Source of the DNA: Lethocerus indicus
Lineage: Eukaryota; Arthropoda; Insecta; Hemiptera; Belostomatidae
Reading direction: 5' to 3'
DNA: 64,000 nt
NCBI GenBank assembly: GCA_019843655.1
Contig: JACDQD010000004.1
Span: 7,874,001-7,938,000, forward strand
The translations under genes and the position numbers were made by a program. This document shows, piece by piece, positions 40,501-52,300 of this stretch. Numbering within the stretch: position 1 is the stretch's first letter; the number at the start of each line of letters is the position of its first letter. The notes beneath the pieces were generated by a model. That model was not told where the DNA came from. It worked only from the letters and a program-made list of their open reading frames with translations, and did not search any database.

Positions 40501-41530
40501 GCGTGAAATTGAAACGCGCCAGCTGGGAAACACCGGCCCCGGAAAAACCATTAATTAGTATCGAAACTGTCTGAAAGCCCACTTTCTGGAATTAAGGCGG
40601 ACGCAAGGCTCATTAGTCGACAGGAATTCTCTACTTGGGCGGAGAGACGACGATACTTTTTCAGGGGAGAAACCTTAGGAACCGTTCAGATATTGGACTA
40701 AAGTCCGCCTTCGTTGTGTTTAAAAAAGGATGGAGGGAGGGATTTCCACCGTCGGTCTTTTATTTTCGAATCGAATGATCCCAATTAACTTGCGGTAGTG
40801 GAGGGTTAAGTGAGGGGAGAACTTGAGGGGACCCCAATAGAAGAGTGAATTCAAAGCGGATTCTGGTAATTTGGCTACTTTATTCCGGGGTAACTTCGAG
40901 ACGAGAAATGCAGTCCCATTTTGCCGATAATACGACGATCAATCGAAATTATGATTCTATGTGTTGGGGTGGAAACTGAACAGGTACTTAAGGGAAGAAG
41001 GGAAACCAGCAGAGCTTGAGGAGGCGATATGTTATCTTAATTATGAACGAGTATCGCGGCACAAAATATCAAGCGGAAACTTGTATAATTCGGGCTGTGA
41101 GAAAGTCGCCAGCCAGTCCTCGGAGCGTTGTCACGTAATATATTTCCCAGGCGAGCGGTCGTCCCTCTACAAACTTTTAATAATATCCAGAGAAACGCGT
41201 CCTATCCGGTTACCAACGGGAAATCCCCAAGTGCTCCCAATATTGGATTATCGCTCTTGAAACAAGTTCAAACCTGAGGACGGGTATTGGGTGGGGTGAG
41301 GCGGGGAGGGAGCCTCGCCAAACGCCCTCTTAAAGTGACAATGGATTAAGAGTTCCCTAACCGGACAAATACTCTGTAGTAAGACTTCCAAAAAGGGGAT
41401 CGAGGAGGAAAAGAGACAAATTTGTCTCAGAAACTCTTAATGAATTCGCGGGGTCCTTTCTTTTATCCGATTTCGTTGTTTCCTTTCATAACAATAGTTT
41501 TACTGAACTCCCCCCTTTCTCCCATTATCA

Positions 41531-41554
41531 TTCTCTGTCTCTCTCTCTCTCTCC
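41531..41554 (+). repeat. CT microsatellite
   Basis: TTCTCTGTCTCTCTCTCTCT runs into CTCC. It is the only pure pyrimidine (CT) tract on the plus strand besides the one at 46.93 kb. Confidence 0.8.
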
Positions 41555-42289
41555 CCTCTGGGGGCTCTAGCTCAGTGCGGTTTCTTGTTAATTATCGGAC
41601 CCGAGTTAAATCCGCTAATTGTTTCACGAATTGAAAGGGTCGGTCTAATGGAGCCGTCAGGCCCCCCATTGAGCTGGTATATCTGGATATTGAATCCCAC
41701 TAGAAAACTTTGGTATTTCGACTTTGTACTAGATAATTTAATAATAATTAAATAGGAAATACATGCTGACGTTTATTATACTCTTCCTTTCCCTGCAATT
41801 CGGGCCTAATCAAGTTTCGTGATCAGTCAGGGCAATGAATTAAACAATATCAACCGCATAAAATCTTCATCATGTTCAGCACTCTGGTGTATCGTATCTG
41901 CACTGTCGCAAAATGTCGTCGTCAACCAATAATTTAATTTCACCAACTTCAGCTTCATGCACTCGTTTGACCCAAGTATCTATCAATAGGATAAAATAGG
42001 GCAGTTGGCAGGAGGGGGTCGTTCTGAGCCTCCGATTTCCGAAAGTTCAGATTCTCTATGTCGGATCTGAAGAATATATGGCGTCATTTTACCTTTGACG
42101 ATGACTTAAAACAATTACAGAAGTGCATACATACAAACCATTCTCATTCCTATATATCTAACAATTATAGTAAAAAAGTCAACATACCGTTGGAGTGAGG
42201 TAATTATTTCTCAGTATATGACCGGGGTATATGAGTTATATCGATCATTGCTGTAATATACCGATTAATATTTTGCCTATTCTGAAGAG

Positions 42290-42560
42290 CGTTCGGAGGG
42301 GCGGCGGGTGGATGAAGTTGGGCCCGAGCGGGTGGAGGATATCGGGTTAGGGTCGGGCGGGCGAGATAAGGGCGAGATACGTATGTGATCGGTACAGGAG
42401 CGTCGGGTAGGTGCTGATTGGAGATAATCTGTCCCCGGGGGCTCTCCTGGGTGAATTCAATAACCCGTTAGGACTGCGAACAGGCCGGCGGAAGTCTTCC
42501 CCTCGTCACCCGGCGCCTATCCTAGTGGGCCACGACACCTCAACATCTCCGCAACCCTGT
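42290..42560. other. GC/CpG-rich island
   Basis: Very GC-rich DNA with words such as GGGGCGGCGGGTGG, GGTCGGGCGGGCGAG and CACCCGGCGCC. It ends about 300 bp before the piggyBac-like terminus. It could be an unmethylated regulatory island; no coding signal is visible. Confidence 0.4.
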
Positions 42561-42866
42561 TCCCGCACTTAATTGAGTTGTAAACCAACGAAACTTGAGC
42601 TTTTCCCCACTCTCATCGTTTAGTGGACAAGCATTCCGATCCTTTGAACAATAGCTGAGTACTGGACAAGAATTATATATTTATAATAGAAGATCACTAA
42701 TGAATAACGGCCAAATTATTCTCAGTTAAAGTGTATAATTGAAATAAACGATGATTCGGATTGAGTATTACATTTCTGAGTAAAGGTTTCGATTATTAGA
42801 GTTGTAGATTATCGCCTCCTGAAGAGAGAACCAACACTACTACTAGCCTAATCTTTTATCCCTTTG

Positions 42867-42937
42867 CACTCCGTTGTCCCCTCTCGTGGGACATCGTAAT
42901 CCAGCCTATCACTCCGATGTCCCCTCTGAGGGGACAT
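42867..42937. repeat. Subterminal hairpin repeats of the piggyBac-like end
   Basis: Repeat 1 (42867-42884) forms a 6-bp hairpin, TGTCCC with GGGACA (42875-42880, 42888-42893). Repeat 2 (42910-42927) starts a 21-bp palindrome at 42917-42937, ATGTCCCCTC-T-GAGGGGACAT. Repeated subterminal motifs are common transposase binding sites in piggyBac-type elements; that role here is inferred. Confidence 0.6.
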
Positions 42938-43071
42938 TAAAATTTATTAGCGATTACGGGGAATTAAGTTATTTCTGCGCAACTTTTTGAGACGTGCATG
43001 TTTTGCCCGATGTTTTCTCTTGAAATGTGGCGCAAGACATCAAATCAAAATATGGTAAAATTACTAAGATA

Positions 43072-43078
43072 TATAAAA
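43072..43078 (+). promoter_or_regulatory. TATA box of the transposon promoter (putative)
   Basis: TATAAAA lies 32 bases upstream of a TCA at 43102-43104, a spacing that fits RNA polymerase II initiation. A better initiator match, TCAGTC at 43114-43119, would be too far for this TATA box. The placement before the putative 5' UTR intron and ATG supports a promoter. Confidence 0.35.
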
Positions 43079-43187
43079 CGGATGTCAGCGAGTTTTGAGT
43101 TTCAAAGCTGAGCTCAGTCCGGTTTGAAGCGTCGAGCGATATAGATAGATCTAACGAGTGAGAAAATCGGAAGTGATTCTTCTCTCG

Positions 43188-43283
43188 GTAAATAAGTTCT
43201 TTTGGGAAATATCATTTTGTAACAGATCTAGTAATAACAATTAGAAATTTTCAACCCACGGATTTATTCATTTTTTTTATTAG
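43188..43283 (+). other. Possible 5' UTR intron (96 bp)
   Basis: A donor-like GTAAATAAG begins at 43188. A strong acceptor, a T-rich tract followed by TTATTAG, ends at 43283. The acceptor is 4 bases upstream of the ATG of the short reading frame. Splicing is inferred from these signals alone; a non-spliced leader is the alternative. Confidence 0.35.
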
Positions 43284-43287
43284 AACA

Positions 43288-43377
43288 ATGGCAAAACGTT
43301 CAAGCAGGATTGAGTCTCATGATACAAGTAGTAGTGAAGATGAGCCCACGGACCCAGTTCCCACGGATTGGGAATAA
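43288..43377 (+). pseudogene. Truncated transposase N-terminus, 29 codons
   Basis: An ATG in good context (AACAATGG) opens a 29-residue frame ending in TAA at 43375-43377. The peptide starts MAKRSSR, then has a serine- and acid-rich part, SSSEDEPTDP, and ends TDWE. Basic then acidic, serine-rich N-termini are usual for piggyBac-type transposases. The full family protein is several hundred residues, and no DDD catalytic region follows in any frame that I can see. The A-run directly after the stop may mark a frameshift or a deletion point. The call rests on the terminus upstream as much as on the peptide. Confidence 0.4.
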
Positions 43378-45546
43378 AAAAAGAAGATTTATTTCTAAAT
43401 ATCAAACATCATCAATGAGTATAATGGCCTACTGCAGACGGATTGCCAATATTTAACTGTTACCTAACTGTATATTGGAACCGCTTCTAGTTCTTCGACC
43501 TCTTGGACGCGAACAGAATTCAATAAAACTCAGTTCGAGATCTCATTTAGATTCGCTCGATGTGTCGATTTGATTTCGCAATTCATGCGGCGTGTATTAC
43601 GCACATAGCTTAGCATATATGGGCGAATGGCTGAAGGCTATCATGAGAATCGGATCGCAGAGGTGCTCATTGAGCGCAATTATTTCCAAAATAATTTTCA
43701 ACAGTTTAACTTACTGTTTATTAGTGCCGTATTAATGAAATCACAAAATAATTAACAATTGCATATACTTCTTATGAGAACAAAATACTTAAATCAAAAG
43801 ATTCTTTCGTTTCACCGCAGAATAACAGTACGCTTTTTTTAAGGCACACCATCCAAAAAAATACTTTTTTCTGTGTTATTTGATCACAAGATGCGTAAAA
43901 AGATATTTCACAGAAACTGCATAACTGTATGGTGTGTTATTATCGGTGATACACGTATCACTTTACGAAAGCCATGAACCTCGGAGGAAAGGATAAGGCC
44001 AACAAATTAGAATATGAATATTAAGAATGCTATATATGACATGAACAAAATACATAAAGTTACCTGAAATAATCGAGAATAAAAGTCTATGTAAGGCTAT
44101 AAAACATTGAAATAAAAAAATTAAGCACAATGAGCATATAAATTAAAAATGTAATATTAAACTTAACTACGTATTTCCCCAATCCTCCAGAAGATTTTGT
44201 CCGGACGCCTAATGGCGTTCCGCACTCCTGAACTAGGAACGAAACCGCGCTACCACAATTTTGTAAATTTTTAAACTCTGCGTCAGGTGAGCTCCCCCTC
44301 CAGGGCCACGAATTATACATAAGAATTTCGCTCGATACGAAAACCTATTTCGAGTGTCCTCCCCGCACCCCGCGTCCCGAAACCCGGGCAACTGTTTAAA
44401 AACTTTTTCGTTGAACAAAGTTTAGTCGGCTTCCATTCCGCAACGAAAGAAAAATGCTCTAGGATAAGATTTCCCCGCGCATATCTCTCCCTCGCTCACT
44501 TCGTTCACCATCTCTCTCTTACTTCCAGAGTGCCATCCACTTAAATAAGTCGATAACTTCTTTCAATAAATAGGCCCCATATTTTACTGGAATAAAAGGA
44601 CGAAGAGCTCCCCCCCCTCCACCACCTCAGTGACCCCTAACTCAGCACACCCCAGCTCCACTCCCAGAAAAGTTGTACTCTTTTCCTTTCATTGAGTTCT
44701 TTCTTTAAGTGCCTTATCATTTCCGGTTCGATTTCGCCGTCAGATCGCAACTTTATTTTTATATTATCGTCATATTGTCGTATTATTTCTTTCCCGGTTC
44801 TCCTTTTTTTCTGACAACGACTCTCCATTAAAACCCCACGGGAGAATTTGAGGGTTTTGCCACGCCTCAAAAAGAGACCCTTTTTCCGATAAATCCTCGA
44901 TTTTTTATAAACCCTCCCCTCCCTTCAGTTAGAAAACAGGAAGAAATCACGAGAAGGATGCTCACAAATGGAATTTCCGGCCATCCAATACAATATCAGT
45001 GAGAGAAAATCGAGTTTAGTTGCAGTTTTTAACTGACTTGGGAATTTATTTCAAAACCAATCCACTACTGAAACTAAATAAAACATTCAAAACTAAAAAC
45101 AATCTGTATGTCTGGACGGCACTGAAAATTCCGCTGCTTTCGTTTTTGATCTGCGCTGAAATTGATATTGACGGAGAGCAACCGAAAAAACTATCGAATG
45201 AAAATCGGCGTCAGAAAATAAATTTTTTAAAAATGTATTCGATTCAGTTAGCCGTAACTTCAAACTCGGGCCAACGGCGAATCTTTATTGCCAATTTTTT
45301 GACCGAATTAAAAATTATATATGGTGCGCAAATATGGCGATACGAAGAAGGTAGTGCAATTGAAACTAAAATAAAAGGGATTCGCGAGGCAGATCGGGAC
45401 ACTCGCTGAGACAAGCACTTCTTCTTGGCGCACTTATCTTTCTTCTAGAACTGTGACAGATCGCTTTTATCACGGTACCTTGTTTTTTCTCGGTTACCTC
45501 GCTCAGTACAAACGGCGACGCCCAGAACTGTCCCTTTAACTTTATG

Positions 45547-45599
45547 TTCTCACATGTGTGAGAATAAAATCCGTGCGAAACATACTGGAATATATTCCA
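45547..45599. repeat. Two close palindromes
   Basis: TTCTCACA-TG-TGTGAGAA (45547-45564) has perfect 8-bp arms. TGGAATATATTCCA (45586-45599) is fully self-complementary. The core GGAATATATTCC of the second also occurs at 1634-1645. Confidence 0.6.
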
Positions 45600-46929
45600 T
45601 AACGGGACAAGAGGAATGTATAAAATCATTCATATATTAAATTTCTCATTAACACCAAAATAAATTTGAAAATTTAAAAACATGAAAACGTATAATAATT
45701 CAAAGAAATAAAGCAACGAACAATAAACGAGGGGAAGACAACAATTTCGAAAAATTTAAAAATTTTAACAGTGACTAGAGAGAATACATGTGAATGAAAG
45801 TTTTGTATTAAACTCATACTTGAACTCTGATCTGGGGCATGTCAATTGTAGAATGAAGTATTGGATTCGGAAGCCTGACAATAACAATCTCGTTACGGGA
45901 ATGCCGTCTACAAATCAATCCGATCATGATGGGGCCGATAATAAGCTATACTTAAAACTTGCCGAATAAGCTTACTCTATAGGGTTCTTTGCTGAGCGGG
46001 TTGTTGCAGAAACTTTGGAAATTTCATTTTCAGATTCGAGGGACCGGAATGGAACCGTAAGACAAATTATGTTTGACGCATTCGCGCCGTATTTAAGCAC
46101 AGCGCTCTCGAGTAAACCATTAGGCCGTCGCTCCATTAGGGTCCCGTATTGCCTTCGCTATTAAGAGAGTCAATGAGCAAGCTATTAGCTCAAACATAGC
46201 GATCTCCTCATAATGAATAAATTATTTTCAACCGTTTTCCCAGAATTTGGATCATTTGTTTCCCTGCCGCGAATTACCTACAGTAAGATATACTTGTTGA
46301 TAAAGAAATCATCATTATTGATAATGATTAGTATGAATTTGGGAATTTTTTCGTAAATATTTGTTTGAATTTATTTCATATAACTTATTTAACCGGGATA
46401 GATTTCAACAACATATTTAACAACATTTTTCACCTACTGCTATCATACCCGCTAGACGAAGTGTGCTCGAAGTACTGCTAAGCACTGAATAGATTTACAC
46501 CAAACTGGAGTTTAAGTGGTCTGAAATTCCCTAATGTTTGGTCAACGTTTAGATAACGCCTTTCTAAACATCATTAGAGGTGTTTTCTTTATAGGTGCAG
46601 TACACAACCTGCAGTGTTGCAGTGGCATAAAAGGGGAGGGGGGAGAACACGTATGCAAATCAATTTGTCATTTTCGCAAGGGTGGTCTTTGTGAAATACG
46701 GACAGTTAGCGGATATCGTCCAAATACCGTGTCAATTTATACGGCCAGGGAGGTTATGGACGGGAGGACCGTATTATCCGGAGTGAGACTAACGTATCGC
46801 CTCCGAGGATAATGTAGCGTTCGAACTTCTTCACCGGGTGACTTATGACTCTCCCGCACCAAAGACTTCCGACTCAGATCGGAATGGATCCAATTCCCGG
46901 CAACCTAGTGCATTTAATCCAACGCCACA

Positions 46930-46952
46930 CTCTCTCTCCCCCTCTCTCTCTA

Positions 46953-46983
<31 letters not shown>

Positions 46984-46992
46984 TCTCTCTTT
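46930..46992 (+). repeat. Compound CT-CA-CT microsatellite
   Basis: A CT-rich block (46931-46960) passes into (CA)n to about 46983 and back to TCTCT. It explains the Thr/His- and Cys/Val-rich frames that overlap it in several phases. Confidence 0.9.
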
Positions 46993-47892
46993 CTTTCCCG
47001 AAGGATATCGAGGACAACCGACGGCGGACGTTTGAAAAATCATTCTTATCTTCCCGCGCCAAAAGTTTTAGATCTCTCGACGCCGTTTCCATCTCGACAG
47101 GTATACCGAATTAAACCCAATGGACGGATTAAATGTTGAGGAAGAACATTCATCAACAAACTTTTATTATTATATGAGGTAAACTTTATCTTTTTTTAAT
47201 AAAGGGAGAAATGTTTGTCACGAAATTATTTATTCGTGTATGATAAAATAGGAACAAATGACAACATTGTGCAAATGTATATATATTCAAATGTTCCTTT
47301 TATATATGCCATTTAGTTGCCTTTGCATCGTAAATTACTTTATATCTTGAAATATATAAATACTTTTGATGACCGGGATATTTTATATTTCCCTTCCCCA
47401 CCTTACGGCTTACGGTGCCAACTGTTCATTTATATGCTACTAAGCGAGGGTGTAAGGCATGTTCATAGGCGCGGAAAATATTTGGAAGCGAACGCCTTAT
47501 CGGGTTGATAAGTACGTGGTCGGCATAGTGGGAAAGGAAGAAAATTCGTGGTGTGAACGTTCTATTCAGTGACCGTACCCCAGGAGCGTATAATTGGCAC
47601 TTTGTAGCGGGAGGTAGCCAGCCTTGCCCAACAACCCATTTTGAAGGGTGATCACGTTACCCTCCCCCCCCTCTAACGTGGCCAGCATCTCCACACTCCG
47701 CACCCGAGGCTCATAAGTCTCCAAAACAGACCCGACCATTAGTCCCTTGTCCGAACCTTTATTCAACGTCCGTCTGGAGGCCGGCAGCTTATAAATGGTT
47801 CAACGGTGCCCGACCTTTTTAGCTCCTCGACTCTATTTTTTGTTTTACATTATACACGAAGAATTTGTTTTAAGAATAATATTAATCCCACC

Positions 47893-47996
47893 TTCTGTCT
47901 CCTCTCGCTGTATTGGTCTTTCGCTAGACCGATTTCGGCCGCCCGCCATCTTCCGTAGCTCTTTTTAGTCAGTTGAGTGGCGAGTCACTCTGGCAT
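47893..47996 (+). repeat. Dispersed repeat, copy C
   Basis: TTCTGTCT to CCGTAGC (47893-47959) matches the reverse complement of the 55.5 kb copy at about 57 of 67 positions by eye, with no gap. The core is GGTCTTTCGCTAGACC. To the right, AGTCACTCTGGCA (about 47983-47995) corresponds to AGTCACTTTGGCA in the 55.5 kb copy, with extra bases between. The minus strand carries the hammerhead-like reading, here with CGGAAGA in place of CTGAAGA. Confidence 0.7.
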
Positions 47997-48406
47997 ATTG
48001 AAAATAAAAGGGAATTGAGAGTGCGGACAGGATATACATTTCTAATAAACGTATATACTATACTACTAAGCTCTACTATACTGGAAACATGGGCATATAA
48101 CACCGCCGTTGTCATCATTAAACGGCCAGTGACAGGATCGACCCCGGCTATTACATCTAACGACGCATAGAGTAATGGGGGATGTGGAAGGAGGGGGCCG
48201 GCATGAACTATCGACGGGTATAAATTTCGTTCTGCCCTTTTGTTACGGAACGAGCCGATAATTTGTGACGAACGGAGCGTAACGCGTATCACCTTGGACG
48301 GGAGGCCGATGTCGTTCAGTGTCTGCAACCAGAAACATGTACTCTGTAGAGTAAAATTAAAACAAAACGTCGTAGTTGAATGAATTATATTAAACAGTTG
48401 GTCCAA
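47969..48406 (-). other. Open frame of 145 codons, weak RT-like segment
   Basis: The frame opens with TTG, not ATG, and its C-terminal end overlaps repeat copy C. Residues 29-44 (TLNDIGLPSKVIRVTL) loosely resemble the segment of LINE-type reverse transcriptases that contains a G-[IL]-P-x-K motif followed by hydrophobic residues. No YADD box or other reverse-transcriptase motif is present, and the rest looks random. Most likely it is a chance frame. Confidence 0.12.
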
Positions 48407-49013
48407 TTATTTCAATAAAAGCTTAAATAAAATAATTTTTTTTAGTAAATTATCTAACAATAATCGTCAGCTTAATTCAACGAAGTTAAAAGTGCACAGG
48501 TTTTCACATCTTGTCCTTCAGACCAATTTTTTAATGTTTCTACATCTGATTGTTCATAGCGAGAGGGCGGGTGAAGGTAGACAAATATATAAATTCATGG
48601 AGTCATTGTCGCGTAAAGTTTATCCCTGACCAAGTGTATCGTAATCGAATTACTATAAACAAATCATGGCTCATAAAATAGAATCGAGGCACACAAAGGT
48701 TTATCTCAGGGGGCAAATAAACTCGGGTTCGACCTAACCGGCCGTCGCTCGTACGATAAACGGTGAATAAATGTCGCTCAGAGTAATTCTCCCCCATCAT
48801 ACTCTGTCACTCTATCTCTATCTCTCTCTTGCATACATCCACCACATATACATCTCCGGTCATATATTTTCTCGTCGAGAAAGTGCCACACCTCGGCTCT
48901 AAAATATGAAGAAGCGAAGACTGGGCCCGGCCCCCGGTGCCAGGGCCCTACCGCCGACTTTGCCAACTTGGGTGGGGTCGGTTTTGATATTTATGAAATA
49001 TAAACAGAAACCA

Positions 49014-49037
49014 CCCCCAACCCCCCAACCCTTACCC
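49014..49037 (-). other. G-quadruplex motif on minus strand
   Basis: C-runs CCCCC, CCCCCC, CCC and CCC separated by AA, AA and TTA give, on the minus strand, four G-runs with loops of 2-3 bases. This is a textbook quadruplex pattern and the best one in the window, together with the one near 60.6 kb. Confidence 0.55.
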
Positions 49038-51959
49038 GGGGGTGACTGCGACCTCCGGGCCACGATAAGGCTCGATGCAAGCGAAACTTAACAAAACCCA
49101 CAGAGGCCGTCCCGAATCTCCCTTTTTATGCCCGCATAATCGAGGGGATCATATTTTCGGCTTAAATCGAATTGCAGGATATAAAACTTCTAATATTCCC
49201 TAAACGTATAGTCAGCCAGGACTCGGCGAATGGGTCCCAGAAAATTTGAATCATTCACGGCTCACATAGTGAAACGTTCTACCTTGCAAAATATAAAAAC
49301 AATCTACAGAGGGACAGATGCTTTAATTATTGCTAAATTAAACACTCGTCCTACAACAAAAATTTCGGTTGTATCCCAAGAATGATTACAGTTTCACCTC
49401 ATCTACATCACCATATCTACACAAAGAAAATATTTTTTTTAAAGCAATAACGACTTCTCAAGGTAAATTTTATCTAATCCAATAGTGTTTAGTATCCGAA
49501 AACAGTATTCATTCACACTGCCACAATTCAATAGTTCTGGATAATGGAGTTTTGAATATGTAATACCTAATGATTAATTATTTTATTATTGTATGTTAAT
49601 CAATAGCTATTTTTTGACAGTCTGATTCTAATAAAATAGCTAATATTTAATAGCGTTACGAATCAAACAATAACCTTTACCTTTACTGCACTGATTATTC
49701 ACCGTCAGTATAGGAATAGTTCAGATAATAAATTATATGAAAGCTATTAATCTGGAAGGCAATGAACTTATTACTATTAATTAAACTAATTAAACGAGTC
49801 CATAAGTGAATAAATGTCAGGGAGTGACACGGGGTCAGTTGGCCTTCCAGTACGGTGACCTCTGGCAGAGGTCCACCTATCCAATCTTGGCAAAACAGAA
49901 CCCAATTAATTAAATACCTCTGGAAAATAACTCTGGAATTAATACCCAACCCATAATTGAAAATGCAAATACACAATATGCTGGGGCCCGTATTGAAACA
50001 TCGTCGCATCAACCCGTTCCCCCTTTTAATGCCAGGTTACGGAGGCAGTTATAGTTTATCCGAAACAAATATGAGACTAATACGACTATACCAGCGAGGC
50101 TAATAAGATTATATTTTAAAAAATAAATTATTCCATTACATAATGATTTTTCAATTTCTACTATTAGATTTATTCATTACAAATAGTTATTGTCATGTGT
50201 AGTTATAGTCATTCGTTTTTAAGGGTGACCATCCCTAATGCCTATTATAATTCAAGTGTAATACGTTTGTAGAAACACAATTTATGTCCTTCTACCTTAA
50301 AGGAAGATATAACGAAATGGAAGTAGATAATTTTCATGATCCCAGGCTTTCCATACGCTCCGATTTTTGGAATTGGGGTACAGATAGGAAGCGTTAGGTA
50401 CCTAAGAGGTTTTAGTTCAGGAATCCGACTCTGCTTAAGCGAAGCCTTCACAACACAAAAACGTTTTATCCCATCCCATTTCAGAGACACAATTGATTAA
50501 ATTCTCGACAAGAATCTAGAACTCCAGGATGATGTCGCTGATAATATGAAAGAAATTCTTGTCTCACCGGACAGGAATTTAGGCCCATTGCAATAAAAGG
50601 AAATTGGTATTAGACGTGTTAAATTTTCATTTCATAAATGAGAACCATTATAGTAGCGGTTCCTTCTTCATGAATCTAAGAGTAATAAACAACTGACGAA
50701 TGTACTTGAATTATTTTGACGAAAAAAGGGGAAATGACTTTAATTCGAAGCAGCCGAAATTCGAAATGTGATATTGTGGTTGTTAAAAGAGGGATGAAAT
50801 AAGTTTTCACTCAAGATATCAATGCATGGACAAGTGTAAAAGTTCATTTTTAATGGTTCCGTGGAAGAAAATGACTTCTCATTAATCCGTGATTAAATTA
50901 AGACAAACAAAAACAAGTCGTTCAAGTCTGATATAATACATTTTAAACCTATTCATTAAATTAACCTAATTTAATTCACCTTCTTTGGGTTAACCACAAT
51001 ATGTAATAAATTATGTTATTTTTAAAGTTTTGTATTATATTTAGAATAGTATTTATTTTGTTGACTAACAGTTAATATTTAGCGAATCCAAAATACCGTA
51101 GGTGAGATAAAATAGGATAAAGCATAGAATAAGATCCCTGTAAAATTAATAATGCGCATAATGTATGAGAGAGGTGTATTGGATATATTGAGCAGCCAGG
51201 GTTAGTGTCTTGGTGCTAGTAAGGAGGGTTGACTTCTGAGGGCGGGCTCCTCTCTGGGGGCCGGTCCGGGGGCGGTGTTGCGGTCGCTCGCGGTCTACCT
51301 GACAGGAAATTCCGGTAAACCCTTTTAGCATGGGCCGGCCTCCAACGTTCAAGTCGTTTATCCCAAACTAATCGAAGCATGCCCAAGATTCTAACAGGAG
51401 GCTCGGACCGCCTCGAAATTAAACTCAAACCTCCATTTGGCGTCAACCAAATTTGTATTTTATGATCGACTTACTTGTCCCATAAAATGTTTTTCCCCCG
51501 GACAAAAATGACTGGAAGATTTCTTTATCGCTAAATAATTAAGGGAAGTAATTCTTCCATTAATTCTAAGAAATTAAATATTTTCACCTCACTTGAACAA
51601 TAAGAAAGGTAATAAAGTAAGACGGTTATATGTCTACCTCTAAGTGACCTAAGAATTTAACGGCCTTATACATATTTTCAGACAACTAACTTCATCCCAA
51701 CTAGGTCAGGTTGAGAATGGATCTCGTAATGCATCTATGTATCGAAATTCATGACGAAAAGAAATAGAAAACTATTTCTAGTTCCTCGCAAACATGACCT
51801 TTTTCTACTGTTGGCACAAAAGACGGGTTACAGCAGTAGATATTTTGGCAAATATAAATCCGCTAGACTGCTAGACTGGCGGCGACCGTTTTCAACGGAT
51901 TCGGTTCGACCTGTCACCGGGCTTCTGGTCGAGAGGAGGCTTTAATTTTAATATTTTTT

Positions 51960-52300
51960 TTGTGCCGGTCGTTTAAATCGGGACACGTCTGCAATATAGA
52001 GTGGGGCAGCGCTAGCCGGCTAGGCGCGCCTCCCGCTGAGTTATTACCGGCAATAATCTCTTCGCCCGGCAAACCGGCCTTATTTCATCACAACACAGCC
52101 AAATGCCCCGGCCTCCGTCGGCCCCCCTGGAATTTAATCTTGACTCTGAAAATGATAAACGCCGCCCCCAGACGGACTAATGCTGCATTCTGGCAGAGAA
52201 ACACCCGCCCGCCCGTCGGCCGCCTCCCTTGTTCTACAAGTACGTCGGCCCCGGCAATATTGTTTTTAACCCGGATTTCCGAATCCTCCCGGCGGAATTA
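51960..52300. other. GC/CpG-rich island
   Basis: Dense CpG, for example GCTAGCCGGCTAGGCGCGCC and CCGCCCGCCCGTCGGCCGCC. A 113-codon frame on the plus strand runs through it without recognisable domain. It may be a regulatory island. Confidence 0.4.

Larger units (their letters stand above)
37563..42855. other. Gene-free stretch with GC-rich islands
   Basis: I recognise no gene. GC/CpG-rich patches lie near 37.81-37.96 kb, 39.93-40.08 kb and 42.29-42.56 kb. The frame at 39743-40162 on the minus strand (139 codons from a TTG) lies across one of these patches and shows no domain. A CT microsatellite occupies 41531-41554. Confidence 0.5.
42860..43377 (+). mobile_element. piggyBac-like transposon, 5' end fragment
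   Basis: The fragment opens with CCCTTTGC at 42860, a terminus typical of piggyBac-like elements. The base quartet before it is TTAT rather than the usual TTAA target. Two 18-base subterminal repeats (CACTCCGTTGTCCCCTCT at 42867 and CACTCCGATGTCCCCTCT at 42910, one mismatch, 43-bp period) each form a hairpin, the second with perfect 10-bp arms. A TATA box, a possible 5' UTR intron and a short acidic reading frame follow in the order expected for a transposase gene start. No right terminus (GCAAAGGG) was found, so this is a truncated copy. The right boundary is set at the stop codon and is uncertain. Confidence 0.5.
43378..47892. other. Gene-free stretch
   Basis: I see no gene. The 129-codon frame at 45020-45409 opens with TTG, is lysine- and isoleucine-rich as expected of AT-rich random DNA, and shows no domain. 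Two palindromes near 45.55-45.60 kb and a compound microsatellite at 46.93 kb are listed separately. Confidence 0.55.

Noticed and set aside
45020..45409. 129-codon open frame on the plus strand
   Set aside because: It opens with TTG, is rich in Lys, Ile and Asn as random AT-rich DNA would be, and shows no domain or splice context.
46838..47114. Overlapping frames with His/Thr or Cys/Val runs
   Set aside because: They are translations of the CT-CA microsatellite in different phases and on both strands.
48725..48745. GGGTTCGACC resembling a tRNA B box
   Set aside because: Flanking bases do not form a T-arm and no A box lies upstream at a suitable distance.
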